64,000 nucleotides of DNA from Poritiphilus sp965212595 (GTDB lineage Bacteria; Bacteroidota; Bacteroidia; Flavobacteriales; Flavobacteriaceae): NCBI GenBank assembly GCA_965212595.1, contig CBDBVE010000016.1, forward strand, positions 90,736 through 154,735. The letters are read 5' to 3'. This document shows, in pieces, positions 1 to 6,769 of the stretch. The position numbers and the translations under genes are program-made. Under the pieces are notes generated by a model that had not been told where the DNA came from, did not search any database, and was given only the letters and a program-made list of their open reading frames with translations. How positions within the stretch are numbered: the first letter of the stretch is position 1; every line of letters starts with the position of its first letter.

Positions 1-1270
1 GCCGGGAAACCTCATCAAGTTTTGCATAGCTGTATCGGCTCTCACACAGAAAATCAATTTCGGACTTTGGCAAGCCAAACACTTTTCCCAGTTCCCGGAT
101 AATGCCGCGCTCTTTAAAAGTAACATATGTCCCCAGAAGCGCTACATGTTTAAACCGTTTAAAAATATAGGTCGTGATCTCTTCCCGGTCTCTCCACGAA
201 AAATCGATATCAAAATCAGGAGGATTGGCCCTGAAAAGATTGATAAAGCGCTCAAAGTACAAATCGAGTTCAATGGGGTCAACATCGGTAATCCGTAGCA
301 AATAAGCTACAATGCTGTTGGCCCCACTACCTCTACCTACATAATAAAACCCACGCTTTCGGGCCTCCTTAGCAATATCCCAATTGATCAAAAAATAGGA
401 GACAAAACCTTTTTCTTTAATAAGATCCAGTTCTTTTTTTAACCGCTTAAAAATAGTTTCATCCGGATCTTCATAACGATACGGCATCCCTTCATCGCAC
501 AAACGCTCTATCATTTGCTCATCCTCTTCTTTGGTATCGTTATAGCATTGCAAATTCTGAGGCTCCCGGTTTTTAGAGAAATCATAATGGATGCTACAAG
601 CATTCATCAGCCGTTCTGTATTTTCCAGAATAAAAGGGTATTCTGAAAAAGCCGCAGCCAGATTTTGTACAGGAAACATTTTCTCTTCTTCGCTGGCCTC
701 TTCTTCTTTGGGAAGCTTGCTCAGCAACACATTATTGTCAATGGCCCGCAATAAACGATGGGCATTAAAATCGCGCTTGCTTCTAAAAGTTACCGGCTGC
801 TGCACCACCAGTTTATCTTTGTACGCGATTAATCTGGAAAAAGGTAGTCTTCTTAAATCTGCAATAGATACACCAATAAACTCATGATCCAGAAACGCTG
901 TCTGTTCGTTGAGCACTACCTTTTCAAAAGGGTACACTACATAGGCATCTCCAAAACAAGGAGCCCGTTCAGGGATTTCTTTTTCTTCATGTAGATGTGC
1001 AGATAAAAATGTATTCAGTTCCTGGTAGCCTTCATTATTTTTAGCGATTCCTATAAAACAGGGCGAAACCCCATTTCTAAAATCAATCCCCAGAATAGGC
1101 TTAATATCGTATTCAGCAGCTTTTCGTACAAAATTGAGTCCGGCCGAAGTATTGTTGATATCGGTAAGCGCCAACTGAGCAACATGATTCTCTTTGGCCA
1201 ATTGCAAGAGCGCTATTTCGGAAAAGGTCCCGTAACGCATGCTGTAATATGTGTGACAGTTGAGATACAA
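1..1270 (-). CDS. dnaE: DNA polymerase III alpha subunit, DnaE2-like (partial, C-terminus beyond window)
   Basis: Replicative-type C-family polymerase catalytic subunit, of the second, damage-associated copy type. The visible part is the N-terminal 423 residues. A PHP domain starts at once (residues 4-9 LNCHTY, then LALTDINN at about 33-40). The palm follows with a GRGSNSA motif at about 312-318 and the catalytic PDFDIDF aspartates at about 350-356. I chose the TTG at 1270 because it gives the family start MYLNCHTYYS and there is no in-frame ATG between it and the upstream stop. It lies 63 bp behind dinB on the same strand. A dinB-dnaE pairing is known in Bacteroidota and points to translesion synthesis rather than bulk replication; that role is inferred. 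The gene continues past base 1. Confidence 0.9.
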   Translation of the reverse strand, partial: MYLNCHTYYSMRYGTFSEIALLQLAKENHVAQLALTDINNTSAGLNFVRKAAEYDIKPILGIDFRNGVSPCFIGIAKNNEGYQELNTFLSAHLHEEKEIPERAPCFGDAYVVYPFEKVVLNEQTAFLDHEFIGVSIADLRRLPFSRLIAYKDKLVVQQPVTFRSKRDFNAHRLLRAIDNNVLLSKLPKEEEASEEEKMFPVQNLAAAFSEYPFILENTERLMNACSIHYDFSKNREPQNLQCYNDTKEEDEQMIERLCDEGMPYRYEDPDETIFKRLKKELDLIKEKGFVSYFLINWDIAKEARKRGFYYVGRGSGANSIVAYLLRITDVDPIELDLYFERFINLFRANPPDFDIDFSWRDREEITTYIFKRFKHVALLGTYVTFKERGIIRELGKVFGLPKSEIDFLCESRYSYAKLDEVSR

Positions 1271-1276
1271 GGATGA

Positions 1277-1333
1277 ATTGCTAATTCTTAATTATTGATT
1301 ATTGCTTATTGTTGATTGTTTATTGTTGATTGC
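1277..1333. repeat. Phased ATTGNNN heptamer array between dinB and dnaE
   Basis: The gap between dinB and dnaE is almost wholly made of 7-bp units beginning ATTG. Units ATTGATT, ATTGCTT, ATTGTTG, ATTGTTT and ATTGTTG run without a break from 1294 to 1328, then ATTGCC. Two looser units precede at 1277-1290. A similar array lies at 14174-14208. Confidence 0.7.
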
Positions 1334-2548
1334 CTACTGTTTCCGATGTGCAAGCACAATCGGTGGTTGCCCGTTAAAGGGGTTATGCATTCTGCCGATA
1401 GTTCTTGCTCCCATTCCTGAAGCTCGTAAAATACTTTTATCGCCAAAACGCTCCCGTATATGATCCATGGCTGCATAGAGGTTTAGGGCTTCCTCAGTAT
1501 CGTCAAAGAGGTCGATCTGGTAATTTCCCGGCACCAAATGACTAAATTTTACTCCTATTAATCGCACCAGTAACCTTCTGTTATAGAGCATTCGAAACAG
1601 TTCTAAAATTTTAGGAATCAGGATATGATCTGCGCTGGTATAGGGGATCCTGATTTGTTTTGAATAGGTATTAAAATCTGAATACCGGATCTTTACCGCA
1701 ATACAGGCGGTTAGCTTTTCTCCTCTACGTAATTGAAAAGCCAGGTTCTCTGTCATCGCGATAAGGATACCTTTTAGCTTTGTTACATCTATAGTATCCC
1801 TGTCGAAAGTGCGTTCATTGGAAATCGACTTCCGTTCACAAAAAGGAATCACAGGAGTATTGTCTACTCCATTTGAACGTTTCCAGATCACAATGCCATT
1901 TTTTCCCAGTACTCGTTGCATAAGGTCTACTGGCATTTCTTGAATAGTCCTTATTTTCCTAAGTCCCAGGTTTCGGAGTGTTTGGTAGGTTTTGTCACCT
2001 ACCATAGGGATCTTTTTAATAGACAGTGGGGCCAAAAAAGTCTTTTCGTATCCAAAATCTACCTTTAACTGGTTGTTGGGCTTGGCCTCATTAGTGGCCA
2101 CTTTGGAAACTACTTTATTTACAGACATCCCAAAAGATATGGGCAAACCTGTTTCTCTGATAATTCTATGCCGCAATTCTAGCGCGTATTTATAGCAGCC
2201 AAAAAAGCGATCCATCCCAGAGAGATCAGCGTAGAATTCATCAATGCTCGATTTCTCAAATAAAGGCACTTCTTCTTTAATGATTTCCGTGACCTCATCG
2301 GAATGCTTGCTGTAGGTCCCTGCATTGCCTTTTATTACTGTAGCCTCAGGGCAGAGTTCCCTGGCCATTTTCATGGGCATCCCTGAATGAATCCCAAAAC
2401 CACGCGTCTCATAGCTACAGGCGGCCACCACACCCCTGTCGGTTAAACCGCCTACAAGAATGGGTTTGTTCTTTAAACGACTGTCTAAACGGCGTTCTAC
2501 AGACACAAAAAAAGTGTCCAGATCCAGATGGAGAATGGTTTTTTGCAT
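1334..2548 (-). CDS. dinB: DNA polymerase IV (Y-family, DinB)
   Basis: Error-prone translesion polymerase of 404 residues. The first metal-binding motif is near the N-terminus (LDLDTFFVSVE, residues 8-18) and the catalytic SIDEFYADLSG motif lies around 100-110. Fingers/palm and a little-finger domain follow, with helix-hairpin-helix-like IPMVGDKTYQTLRNLG at about 180. The C-terminus lacks an obvious clamp-binding peptide. It is the first gene of a dinB-dnaE unit read leftwards. Upstream lies a pair of inverted repeats (2574-2612) next to a near-consensus -7 box, so it is probably repressed and damage-inducible. No lexA-like gene is seen next to it. Confidence 0.93.
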   Translation of the reverse strand: MQKTILHLDLDTFFVSVERRLDSRLKNKPILVGGLTDRGVVAACSYETRGFGIHSGMPMKMARELCPEATVIKGNAGTYSKHSDEVTEIIKEEVPLFEKSSIDEFYADLSGMDRFFGCYKYALELRHRIIRETGLPISFGMSVNKVVSKVATNEAKPNNQLKVDFGYEKTFLAPLSIKKIPMVGDKTYQTLRNLGLRKIRTIQEMPVDLMQRVLGKNGIVIWKRSNGVDNTPVIPFCERKSISNERTFDRDTIDVTKLKGILIAMTENLAFQLRRGEKLTACIAVKIRYSDFNTYSKQIRIPYTSADHILIPKILELFRMLYNRRLLVRLIGVKFSHLVPGNYQIDLFDDTEEALNLYAAMDHIRERFGDKSILRASGMGARTIGRMHNPFNGQPPIVLAHRKQ

Positions 2549-2561
2549 AGCGATCTAACAG

Positions 2562-2612
2562 GAAAGCTAATATATGGAATATTTCCATTTATTTGGAATA
2601 TTTCCAAATAAA
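2562..2612 (-). promoter_or_regulatory. Double inverted-repeat operator and promoter of dinB-dnaE
   Basis: Two dyads share the core GGAA-TAT-TTCC. The first spans 2574-2588 with 6-bp arms. The second spans 2588-2612 with perfect 11-bp arms (TTTATTTGGAA / TTCCAAATAAA). Their centres are 19 bp apart, about two helical turns. On the minus strand a -7-like box TAGCTTTC (2562-2569, one mismatch to TAnnTTTG) follows the first dyad by 4 bp, so a bound protein would cover the -33 region. This fits a repressor, possibly SOS-like; the protein is not known. Confidence 0.7.
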
Positions 2613-2749
2613 ATCACAAAAAACCCTTGAGGTACTATAGTAGCTTACCAAAAGGATCTTAGCTTAGAAACGCCCAAGAAGTAGCAAGAACTCTTATGCA
2701 GTACATTTTTATATGCTTCCGTGGTTCTCCTGGCGAACTTTAACCCAGC

Positions 2750-2863
2750 CTAGTACAGGTATAGGTATAGAAACACCAGAGTTGCCATCACGTAGAGCAA
2801 GGTAAAAAGCCGGTCATAAGGTATAGCCATGAGGCTCCCTATTTGTTTTAGGCGCTCAAACAT
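2750..2863 (-). CDS. Small membrane peptide, 37 aa
   Basis: Unrecognised small ORF: a charged N-terminus (MFERLKQIG) followed by one hydrophobic segment over about residues 19-37 that ends in LYLYLY. It is in the same orientation as three other small membrane peptides between here and 3732, which is why I list it. No recognisable motif. The start ATG is at 2863. It could be a chance ORF; the single clean TM segment and the neighbourhood are the only support. Confidence 0.4.
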   Translation of the reverse strand: MFERLKQIGSLMAIPYDRLFTLLYVMATLVFLYLYLY

Positions 2864-2918
2864 AGTGCGTAAATTTTTAGCGTAATTTGTATCCTGACTG
2901 TAACGGTTTTACGGTTTC

Positions 2919-3089
2919 TTAATCAAAAGCAAAACCAGTATACACTCTGAATATAAAAGCGTAAAGGGTTATAAAAAATAGCGCGAAACTAAACCAGGCA
3001 AATACCTTCATGTAGTTCTTAACAAGGTAATGTCCCAGGTTCTTAAACCCATCCAAATAAATCTCTTTAACAAGTAATAAAGTATTCAT
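2919..3089 (-). CDS. Small single-TM protein, 56 aa (DUF6747-like), copy A
   Basis: A 56-residue protein with a soluble N-terminal half (KEIYLDGFKNLGHYLVKNY) and a TM segment around residues 30-47, ending in RVYTGFAFD. It is 75% identical (42 of 56) to the protein at 3562-3732, and the differences are conservative, so both copies are under protein-level selection. It resembles small flavobacterial proteins that I believe are classed as DUF6747; that name is from memory and tentative. Function unknown. Upstream (minus strand) it shares a ~120-bp block with copy B. Confidence 0.75.
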   Translation of the reverse strand: MNTLLLVKEIYLDGFKNLGHYLVKNYMKVFAWFSFALFFITLYAFIFRVYTGFAFD

Positions 3090-3123
3090 AATCCCAAATC
3101 TTTGAATTCCATAAGTTAGATTA

Positions 3124-3245
3124 CAAAATTCGGGCTACGTTTAATTTTTTGCCCGAATTTTAGATCAACGCTATAGAAATATTGATGAAATACAGCATTT
3201 GAATGCTTCAGCCCGATAATTGGTATTTGATAGAAATTATTTGCT
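3124..3245. repeat. ~120-bp direct repeat, copy A (upstream of small-protein gene A)
   Basis: Near-identical to 3758-3880, including a stretch starting TTTTAGATCAACGCTATAGA and the AATACAGCATTTG segment. It lies 5' of the small minus-strand gene, so gene and leader were duplicated together. Copy A contains a perfect 11-bp hairpin (arms 3125-3135 and 3151-3161, AAAATTCGGGC / GCCCGAATTTT); the matching arms in copy B have lost pairing. Confidence 0.75.
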
Positions 3246-3317
3246 TTTAGTGGGCTTTGCCCGAAATAATCGAAAGCATCTCATAGTAAGCATTTTACAT
3301 AAAAACCTCCCAAAAAA

Positions 3318-3351
3318 GAAAAATCTACCATTGACCAACGGTAGATTTTTC
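3318..3351 (-). terminator. Intrinsic terminator downstream of the 34-aa peptide gene
   Basis: A perfect 12-bp stem GAAAAATCTACC / GGTAGATTTTTC with a 10-nt loop. Read on the minus strand it is followed by a T-rich tract, about 80 bp after the stop at 3430. Confidence 0.75.
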
Positions 3352-3429
3352 AATACAAATGCAATACTTAAGTTTTTCATGTCTTTCCGGATGAATTCTC
3401 CATAGAGTTCCCGGAATGAGAATCACCTT

Positions 3430-3534
3430 CTAAAAGACATCAAAGGCCGCAATGATCAGGAATACAATAAAAGATACGAACATGCATCCTAAGACCACAA
3501 ACACATCGATAAAGTCTGGTTTTCTTTTTTTCAT
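3430..3534 (-). CDS. Small membrane peptide, 34 aa
   Basis: Short ORF starting MKKRKPDFIDVF and continuing as one TM segment (about residues 10-30) ending FDVF. The basic N-terminus implies an inside-N topology. It sits between the two copies of the 56-aa gene, in the same orientation, and is followed by its own terminator hairpin (3318-3351), which supports real transcription. No known family recognised. Confidence 0.5.
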   Translation of the reverse strand: MKKRKPDFIDVFVVLGCMFVSFIVFLIIAAFDVF

Positions 3535-3561
3535 CTTAAAAAACTAAGTTCAGGGGAAGCC

Positions 3562-3732
3562 TTAATCGAAGGCAAAACCGGTGAATACTCTAAAAACAAA
3601 TGCATAGAGTACCACAAAGAACATTAGAAAGCTAAACCAGGCAAAAGCCTTAAAATAATTTTTAACCAGGTAATGTCCTATATTTTTAAATCCCGCTATA
3701 TAAATTTCCTTAAATAGTAAAATTGTCTTCAT
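3562..3732 (-). CDS. Small single-TM protein, 56 aa (DUF6747-like), copy B
   Basis: Paralogue of the protein at 2919-3089: same length, same architecture (KEIYIAGFKNIGHYLVKNY, TM segment, RVFTGFAFD end), 14 substitutions, all in or near hydrophobic positions apart from two. Start ATG at 3732. The shared block 3758-3880 lies 26 bp upstream of the start, at nearly the same distance as for copy A. The pair is a tandem duplication with the 34-aa peptide gene lying between the copies. Function unknown. Confidence 0.78.
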   Translation of the reverse strand: MKTILLFKEIYIAGFKNIGHYLVKNYFKAFAWFSFLMFFVVLYAFVFRVFTGFAFD

Positions 3733-3757
3733 AGTTTTCGTTTAGTATTTATGATGA

Positions 3758-3880
3758 CAAAATTCGTACTACGTTTAATTTTTTGCCCGGATTTTAGATC
3801 AACGCTATAGAATTATTGATGAAATACAGCATTTGCATTAGATATCTGAAATAGGTTGCATTTTGTAGAAATTATTTGAT
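3758..3880. repeat. ~120-bp direct repeat, copy B
   Basis: Second copy of the block at 3124-3245, with scattered substitutions that break the hairpin arms seen in copy A (AAAATTCGTAC against GCCCGGATTTT). Similarity extends to TAGAAATTATTTG at the distal end. Confidence 0.75.
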
Positions 3881-3976
3881 TGCAATCATCTGCAAGTAGA
3901 CGGTTGTTTCCTTCAAGTCCTCGATTCTCAAAGGTGTTATCGATTAAGTGCTCGGCGCTTTTAGAGTGCTTAATTA

Positions 3977-4006
3977 AAAAAAGCCCCACATTTCTGTGAG
4001 GCTTTT
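3977..4006 (-). terminator. Second terminator downstream of tRNA-Leu
   Basis: On the minus strand a stem AAGCCTCACA / TGTGGGGCTT closed by a short loop is followed by a run of seven T. It is the distal one of two hairpins after the tRNA. Confidence 0.65.
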
Positions 4007-4053
4007 CAGAATTCTTCCCAAAACTGTCGTTTTGAAAACCACAAAAGGAAACA
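4007..4053. repeat. 47-bp perfect direct repeat, copy 1
   Basis: A 47-bp sequence beginning CAGAATTCTTCCCAAAACTG and ending CCACAAAAGGAAACA, repeated exactly at 4106-4152 (offset 99 bp). Both copies lie between the two terminators downstream of tRNA-Leu. Coding potential not evident. Confidence 0.85.
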
Positions 4054-4105
4054 AAAACCCACATTAACACCCCGCAGTGAGATGATGGTGGGAATGAATT
4101 CTTTC

Positions 4106-4152
4106 CAGAATTCTTCCCAAAACTGTCGTTTTGAAAACCACAAAAGGAAACA
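4106..4152. repeat. 47-bp perfect direct repeat, copy 2
   Basis: Exact second copy of 4007-4053. A shorter related sequence (CCACAAAAAAGTGGAAACA on the minus strand, 4204-4222) lies right at the tRNA 3' flank. Confidence 0.85.
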
Positions 4153-4163
4153 CGGCGCTTCAC

Positions 4164-4201
4164 ACCAAAAAAGAAGCGAGCTCCTTTTTTGAAGCTCGCT
4201 T
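4164..4201 (-). terminator. Terminator immediately downstream of tRNA-Leu
   Basis: Stem AAGCGAGCT (4174-4182) / AGCTCGCTT (4193-4201), 10-nt loop. On the minus strand it is followed by CTTTTTTGG. It starts about 28 bp after the tRNA 3' end. Confidence 0.8.
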
Positions 4202-4229
4202 GTGTTTCCACTTTTTTGTGGTTTATTCG

Positions 4230-4313
4230 TACCTCGGGTGGGAATCGAACCCACACGGTATTGCTACCACTGGATTTTGAATCCAGCGCGTCTACCAATT
4301 CCGCCACCGAGGC
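4230..4313 (-). tRNA. tRNA-Leu(CAA)
   Basis: An 84-nt cloverleaf with a long variable arm. The acceptor arms are GCCTCGG and CCGAGGT with A73, and the T-loop is GGGTTCGATTCCC. The anticodon stem CTGGA/TCCAG encloses the loop TTCAAAA, which gives anticodon CAA (reads UUG). The variable arm, GCGG D-arm start and A discriminator all fit leucine. CCA is not encoded. Transcribed leftwards into two terminators. Confidence 0.95.
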
Positions 4314-4356
4314 ATATTGTCAAAGTGTAGTCAGAACCTGACCTTCCTTCTTATAT

Positions 4357-4872
4357 CTAAAAAGATCCAACAAAGTGCACCGTACCAAAATGTACTACTT
4401 CTACCATGAGATCGGCATCTGGCGTAAGCGTCTCAAAAGTAAAGCTGATTCTTTGCCGCTGAACATCTACATCAAAACTCCCAAAAGGGGTAATTTCATT
4501 GCCAGCCTGATCTAAAAAAACAACCCTTCCCAAAGTATTCAACTTCCAAAAGAAGGTACTGGGAATATTATCAAAACCAGTTTCCGTACCTCTCCCGTCT
4601 GCCATGAATTCTATGACAACGTCTTTAAAAGTATCCGTAACCGCCGCTATGAGCTCAGCATCCGTTAAATCGGAACCGGCTCGATCTCTGACCTCTCGCA
4701 GTTCGTACCTTTCAAAAGTCCAGGGACTGCCATCAATCACCAGAACACCTTCCGCATCGTTAATCATGGAAGGTTCATTACCTTCAGATTCCTCACTATT
4801 GCTACAAGAACTTATCCCACAGAAAATAAACAAGAATGTAATTCCGATCACATAAAACCTCATCATCATCAT
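4357..4872 (-). CDS. Lipoprotein, 171 aa, unknown function
   Basis: Secreted lipoprotein: a hydrophobic signal peptide and lipobox with the acylated cysteine at C23 (GISSC), followed by a short acidic Ser/Glu linker as seen in Bacteroidota surface lipoproteins. The mature part is about 150 residues with alternating hydrophobic residues that suggest a small beta-barrel such as the lipocalin-like folds common in this phylum; that fold is a guess. Four ATG codons run in tandem at 4861-4872, so the exact start is uncertain. Promoter at 4904-4934. Confidence 0.75.
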   Translation of the reverse strand: MMMMRFYVIGITFLFIFCGISSCSNSEESEGNEPSMINDAEGVLVIDGSPWTFERYELREVRDRAGSDLTDAELIAAVTDTFKDVVIEFMADGRGTETGFDNIPSTFFWKLNTLGRVVFLDQAGNEITPFGSFDVDVQRQRISFTFETLTPDADLMVEVVHFGTVHFVGSF

Positions 4873-4903
4873 TTTTTTGACGTCCTTGGTTATTGCGGGA
4901 CTG

Positions 4904-4934
4904 CAAAGCTAAACAATACTTACTATTTCCAAAA
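4904..4934 (-). promoter_or_regulatory. Promoter of the 4357-4872 lipoprotein gene
   Basis: On the minus strand TTTTG (4930-4934), an 18-bp spacer, then TAGCTTTG (4904-4911). This is a full match to the Bacteroidota TTTG-N17-23-TAnnTTTG pattern, 31 bp before the first ATG. Confidence 0.75.
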
Positions 4935-4976
4935 CTAAAATTTCACATTTATCCTTTAGCAACCCAAATAAATGTT

Positions 4977-4984
4977 TAAATTTG
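4977..4984 (+). promoter_or_regulatory. -7 box of the prs-rplY promoter
   Basis: TAAATTTG matches TAnnTTTG and lies 51 bp before prs. A TTTAG at 4955 is an approximate -33 element. Confidence 0.55.
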
Positions 4985-5035
4985 CACCGCCTTTAGAAGA
5001 GGGTATCCAGAAACCTGGATTACAATTAACTAGTT

Positions 5036-5977
5036 ATGTCCTATACCGTTCCGGAACCTAAAATTTTCGCCTGTACACAGAGTGCCCTTTTGGGAAAGGA
5101 AATTGCTAAAGCCTATGGGGCCGAACTGGGCAATGTGATTTTTTCAAGATATAGTGACGGGGAGTTTCAACCTTCTTTTGAAGAATCTGTTCGCGGGGCG
5201 CGGATCTTTATTATCGGATCTACTAACCCCGGGCCTGAAAATTTGATGGAAATGTTGTTAATGCTCGATGCAGCCAAAAGAGCTTCGGCACGACACATTA
5301 CAGCTGTTATGCCCTATTTTGGTTGGGCAAGGCAGGACAGAAAGGACAAACCAAGAGTCCCAATCGCGGCCAAGTTAGTGGCTAAAATGCTGGAGGCAGC
5401 AGGGGCCACAAGAATTATTACAATGGACCTGCATGCAGATCAGATTCAGGGGTTCTTTGAAAAACCGGTAGACCATCTTTATGCTTCTACTCTATTTCTG
5501 CCTTACCTCAAAAATCTGAGCTTAGACAATCTAACGATCGCCTCACCAGATATGGGAGGGTCTAAAAGAGCTTATGCCTATTCTAAGGCATTGGAAAGTC
5601 ATGTGGTCATCTGTTATAAGCAACGGGCAAAAGCCAATGTCATTTCGCATATGGAATTGATAGGGGATGTAGAAGGAAAAAATGTTGTATTGGTAGATGA
5701 CATGGTAGATACGGCAGGAACCCTTACAAAGGCTGCCGATCTAATGATGGAGCGAGGAGCAATCAGTGTGCGGGCAATAACCACCCACGGACTTTTATCC
5801 GGGGATGCTTATGAGAAAATAGAGAATTCGCAATTAAGAGAGTTGATCATTACCGATTCTATTCCAATTCAAAGTAAGAGCGATAAGATAAAGGTTTTAA
5901 GCTGTGCAGAATTGTTTGCCGATGTGATGCAAAGAGTACATCATAATACTTCCATTGCGTCTAAATTTTTAATGTAA
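5036..5977 (+). CDS. prs: Ribose-phosphate pyrophosphokinase (PRPP synthase)
   Basis: Cytosolic enzyme that makes PRPP from ribose 5-phosphate and ATP for nucleotide, His and Trp synthesis. At 313 residues it has full class I length. The signature DLHADQIQGFF lies at about 132-142, and the PRPP-binding loop VDDMVDTAGT at about 220-229. The N-terminal ATP-loop region (FSRYSDGE) is present. rplY follows 22 bp downstream in the same direction, a gene order widely conserved in Bacteroidota (prs-rplY-pth). A second link in this window is ribokinase (51382-52281), which would feed it ribose 5-phosphate. Confidence 0.97.
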   Translation: MSYTVPEPKIFACTQSALLGKEIAKAYGAELGNVIFSRYSDGEFQPSFEESVRGARIFIIGSTNPGPENLMEMLLMLDAAKRASARHITAVMPYFGWARQDRKDKPRVPIAAKLVAKMLEAAGATRIITMDLHADQIQGFFEKPVDHLYASTLFLPYLKNLSLDNLTIASPDMGGSKRAYAYSKALESHVVICYKQRAKANVISHMELIGDVEGKNVVLVDDMVDTAGTLTKAADLMMERGAISVRAITTHGLLSGDAYEKIENSQLRELIITDSIPIQSKSDKIKVLSCAELFADVMQRVHHNTSIASKFLM

Positions 5978-5999
5978 ATTTTAATTTTTATATACTTTA

Positions 6000-6680
6000 A
6001 TGAAGTCAATTACAATCAAAGGATCAGAAAGAGAAAGCGTGGGCAAGAAGTCAACAAAAGCCCTACGTAATGCTGGAAAGATCCCTTGCGTGGTATACGG
6101 AGGGGAAAAACCATTACACTTTTCAGCAGATGAACTAGCGTTCAAAAATTTAGTGTACACCCCTAGTGCCCACACCGTTGTGGTTGATTTGGAGAGTGGA
6201 GAAAAAGTGAACGCCGTAATGCAGGATATTCAGTTTCATCCGGTAACGGATAAAATCTTGCATATAGATTTTTACCAATTGTTCTCAGACAAACCGGTAA
6301 CAATGAACATCCCGGTTCGTTTGGAGGGGAATTCTCCAGGTGTTAGAAATGGAGGGCGTTTGCTGTTCAGAAAAAGAAAGCTTGTTATTAAAGCCTTGCC
6401 AGACAACTTACCAGATTTCTTCAATATAGACATCTCTGAATTGAAAATTGGTGATAACATAACAGTAGAATCATTGTTAAACGACGATTTTACCATTCTT
6501 CACCCGGATACTACAGTGGTAGTACAAGTGAAAACCGCTCGTGCTGCAATTGTCGTTGAAGAGGAAGAGGAAGAAGAAGGAGTTGAAGGAGCAGAAGGAG
6601 CAGAAGGTGCTGCTGAAGGTGCTGAAGGTGCTGAAGCGACACCAGCTGCCGAAGGTGGTGATGCCTCCGGAGGAGAATAA
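6000..6680 (+). CDS. rplY: 50S ribosomal protein L25/Ctc, long form
   Basis: 5S rRNA-binding ribosomal protein with the general-stress Ctc-type architecture: an N-terminal L25 domain (residues 1-95, KSTKALRNAGKIPCVVYGG near the start), a beta-rich C-terminal domain (about 96-185), and a highly acidic low-complexity tail (poly-Glu then repeated EGAEGAEGAA units, about 187-226). The tail is encoded by a short repetitive GAAGGTGCT tract and may vary in length among strains. Probably co-transcribed with prs and ended by the hairpin at 6700-6741. Confidence 0.95.
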   Translation: MKSITIKGSERESVGKKSTKALRNAGKIPCVVYGGEKPLHFSADELAFKNLVYTPSAHTVVVDLESGEKVNAVMQDIQFHPVTDKILHIDFYQLFSDKPVTMNIPVRLEGNSPGVRNGGRLLFRKRKLVIKALPDNLPDFFNIDISELKIGDNITVESLLNDDFTILHPDTTVVVQVKTARAAIVVEEEEEEEGVEGAEGAEGAAEGAEGAEATPAAEGGDASGGE

Positions 6681-6699
6681 CATTCGTTTAAGATTTGTC

Positions 6700-6745
6700 A
6701 AAAGCATCCGGTTCCCGTCTACGGGGGTTTAGGATGCTTTTGTAT
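6700..6745 (+). terminator. Terminator between rplY and pth
   Basis: A long stem, outer arms AAAAGCATCC (6700-6709) / GGATGCTTTT (6732-6741) with an inner CCCGT/ACGGG stem, then a T-rich tract. Ends the prs-rplY message; pth would need its own start or read-through. Confidence 0.75.
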
Positions 6746-6769
6746 TTTTACGTCTTTGAACAAAGCATT

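Noticed and set aside
3125..3161. Perfect 11-bp hairpin as a conserved RNA element
   Set aside because: Pairing is lost in the duplicate at 3758-3880, so no covariation supports it; kept only as part of the repeat.
3220..3405. A 61-codon open frame on the plus strand
   Set aside because: Overlaps the repeat block and the terminator hairpin at 3318-3351; no protein-like features.
3813..4307. A 164-codon open frame on the minus strand
   Set aside because: It runs through tRNA-Leu, both terminators and the 47-bp repeats; the repeated peptide in it comes from the DNA repeat.
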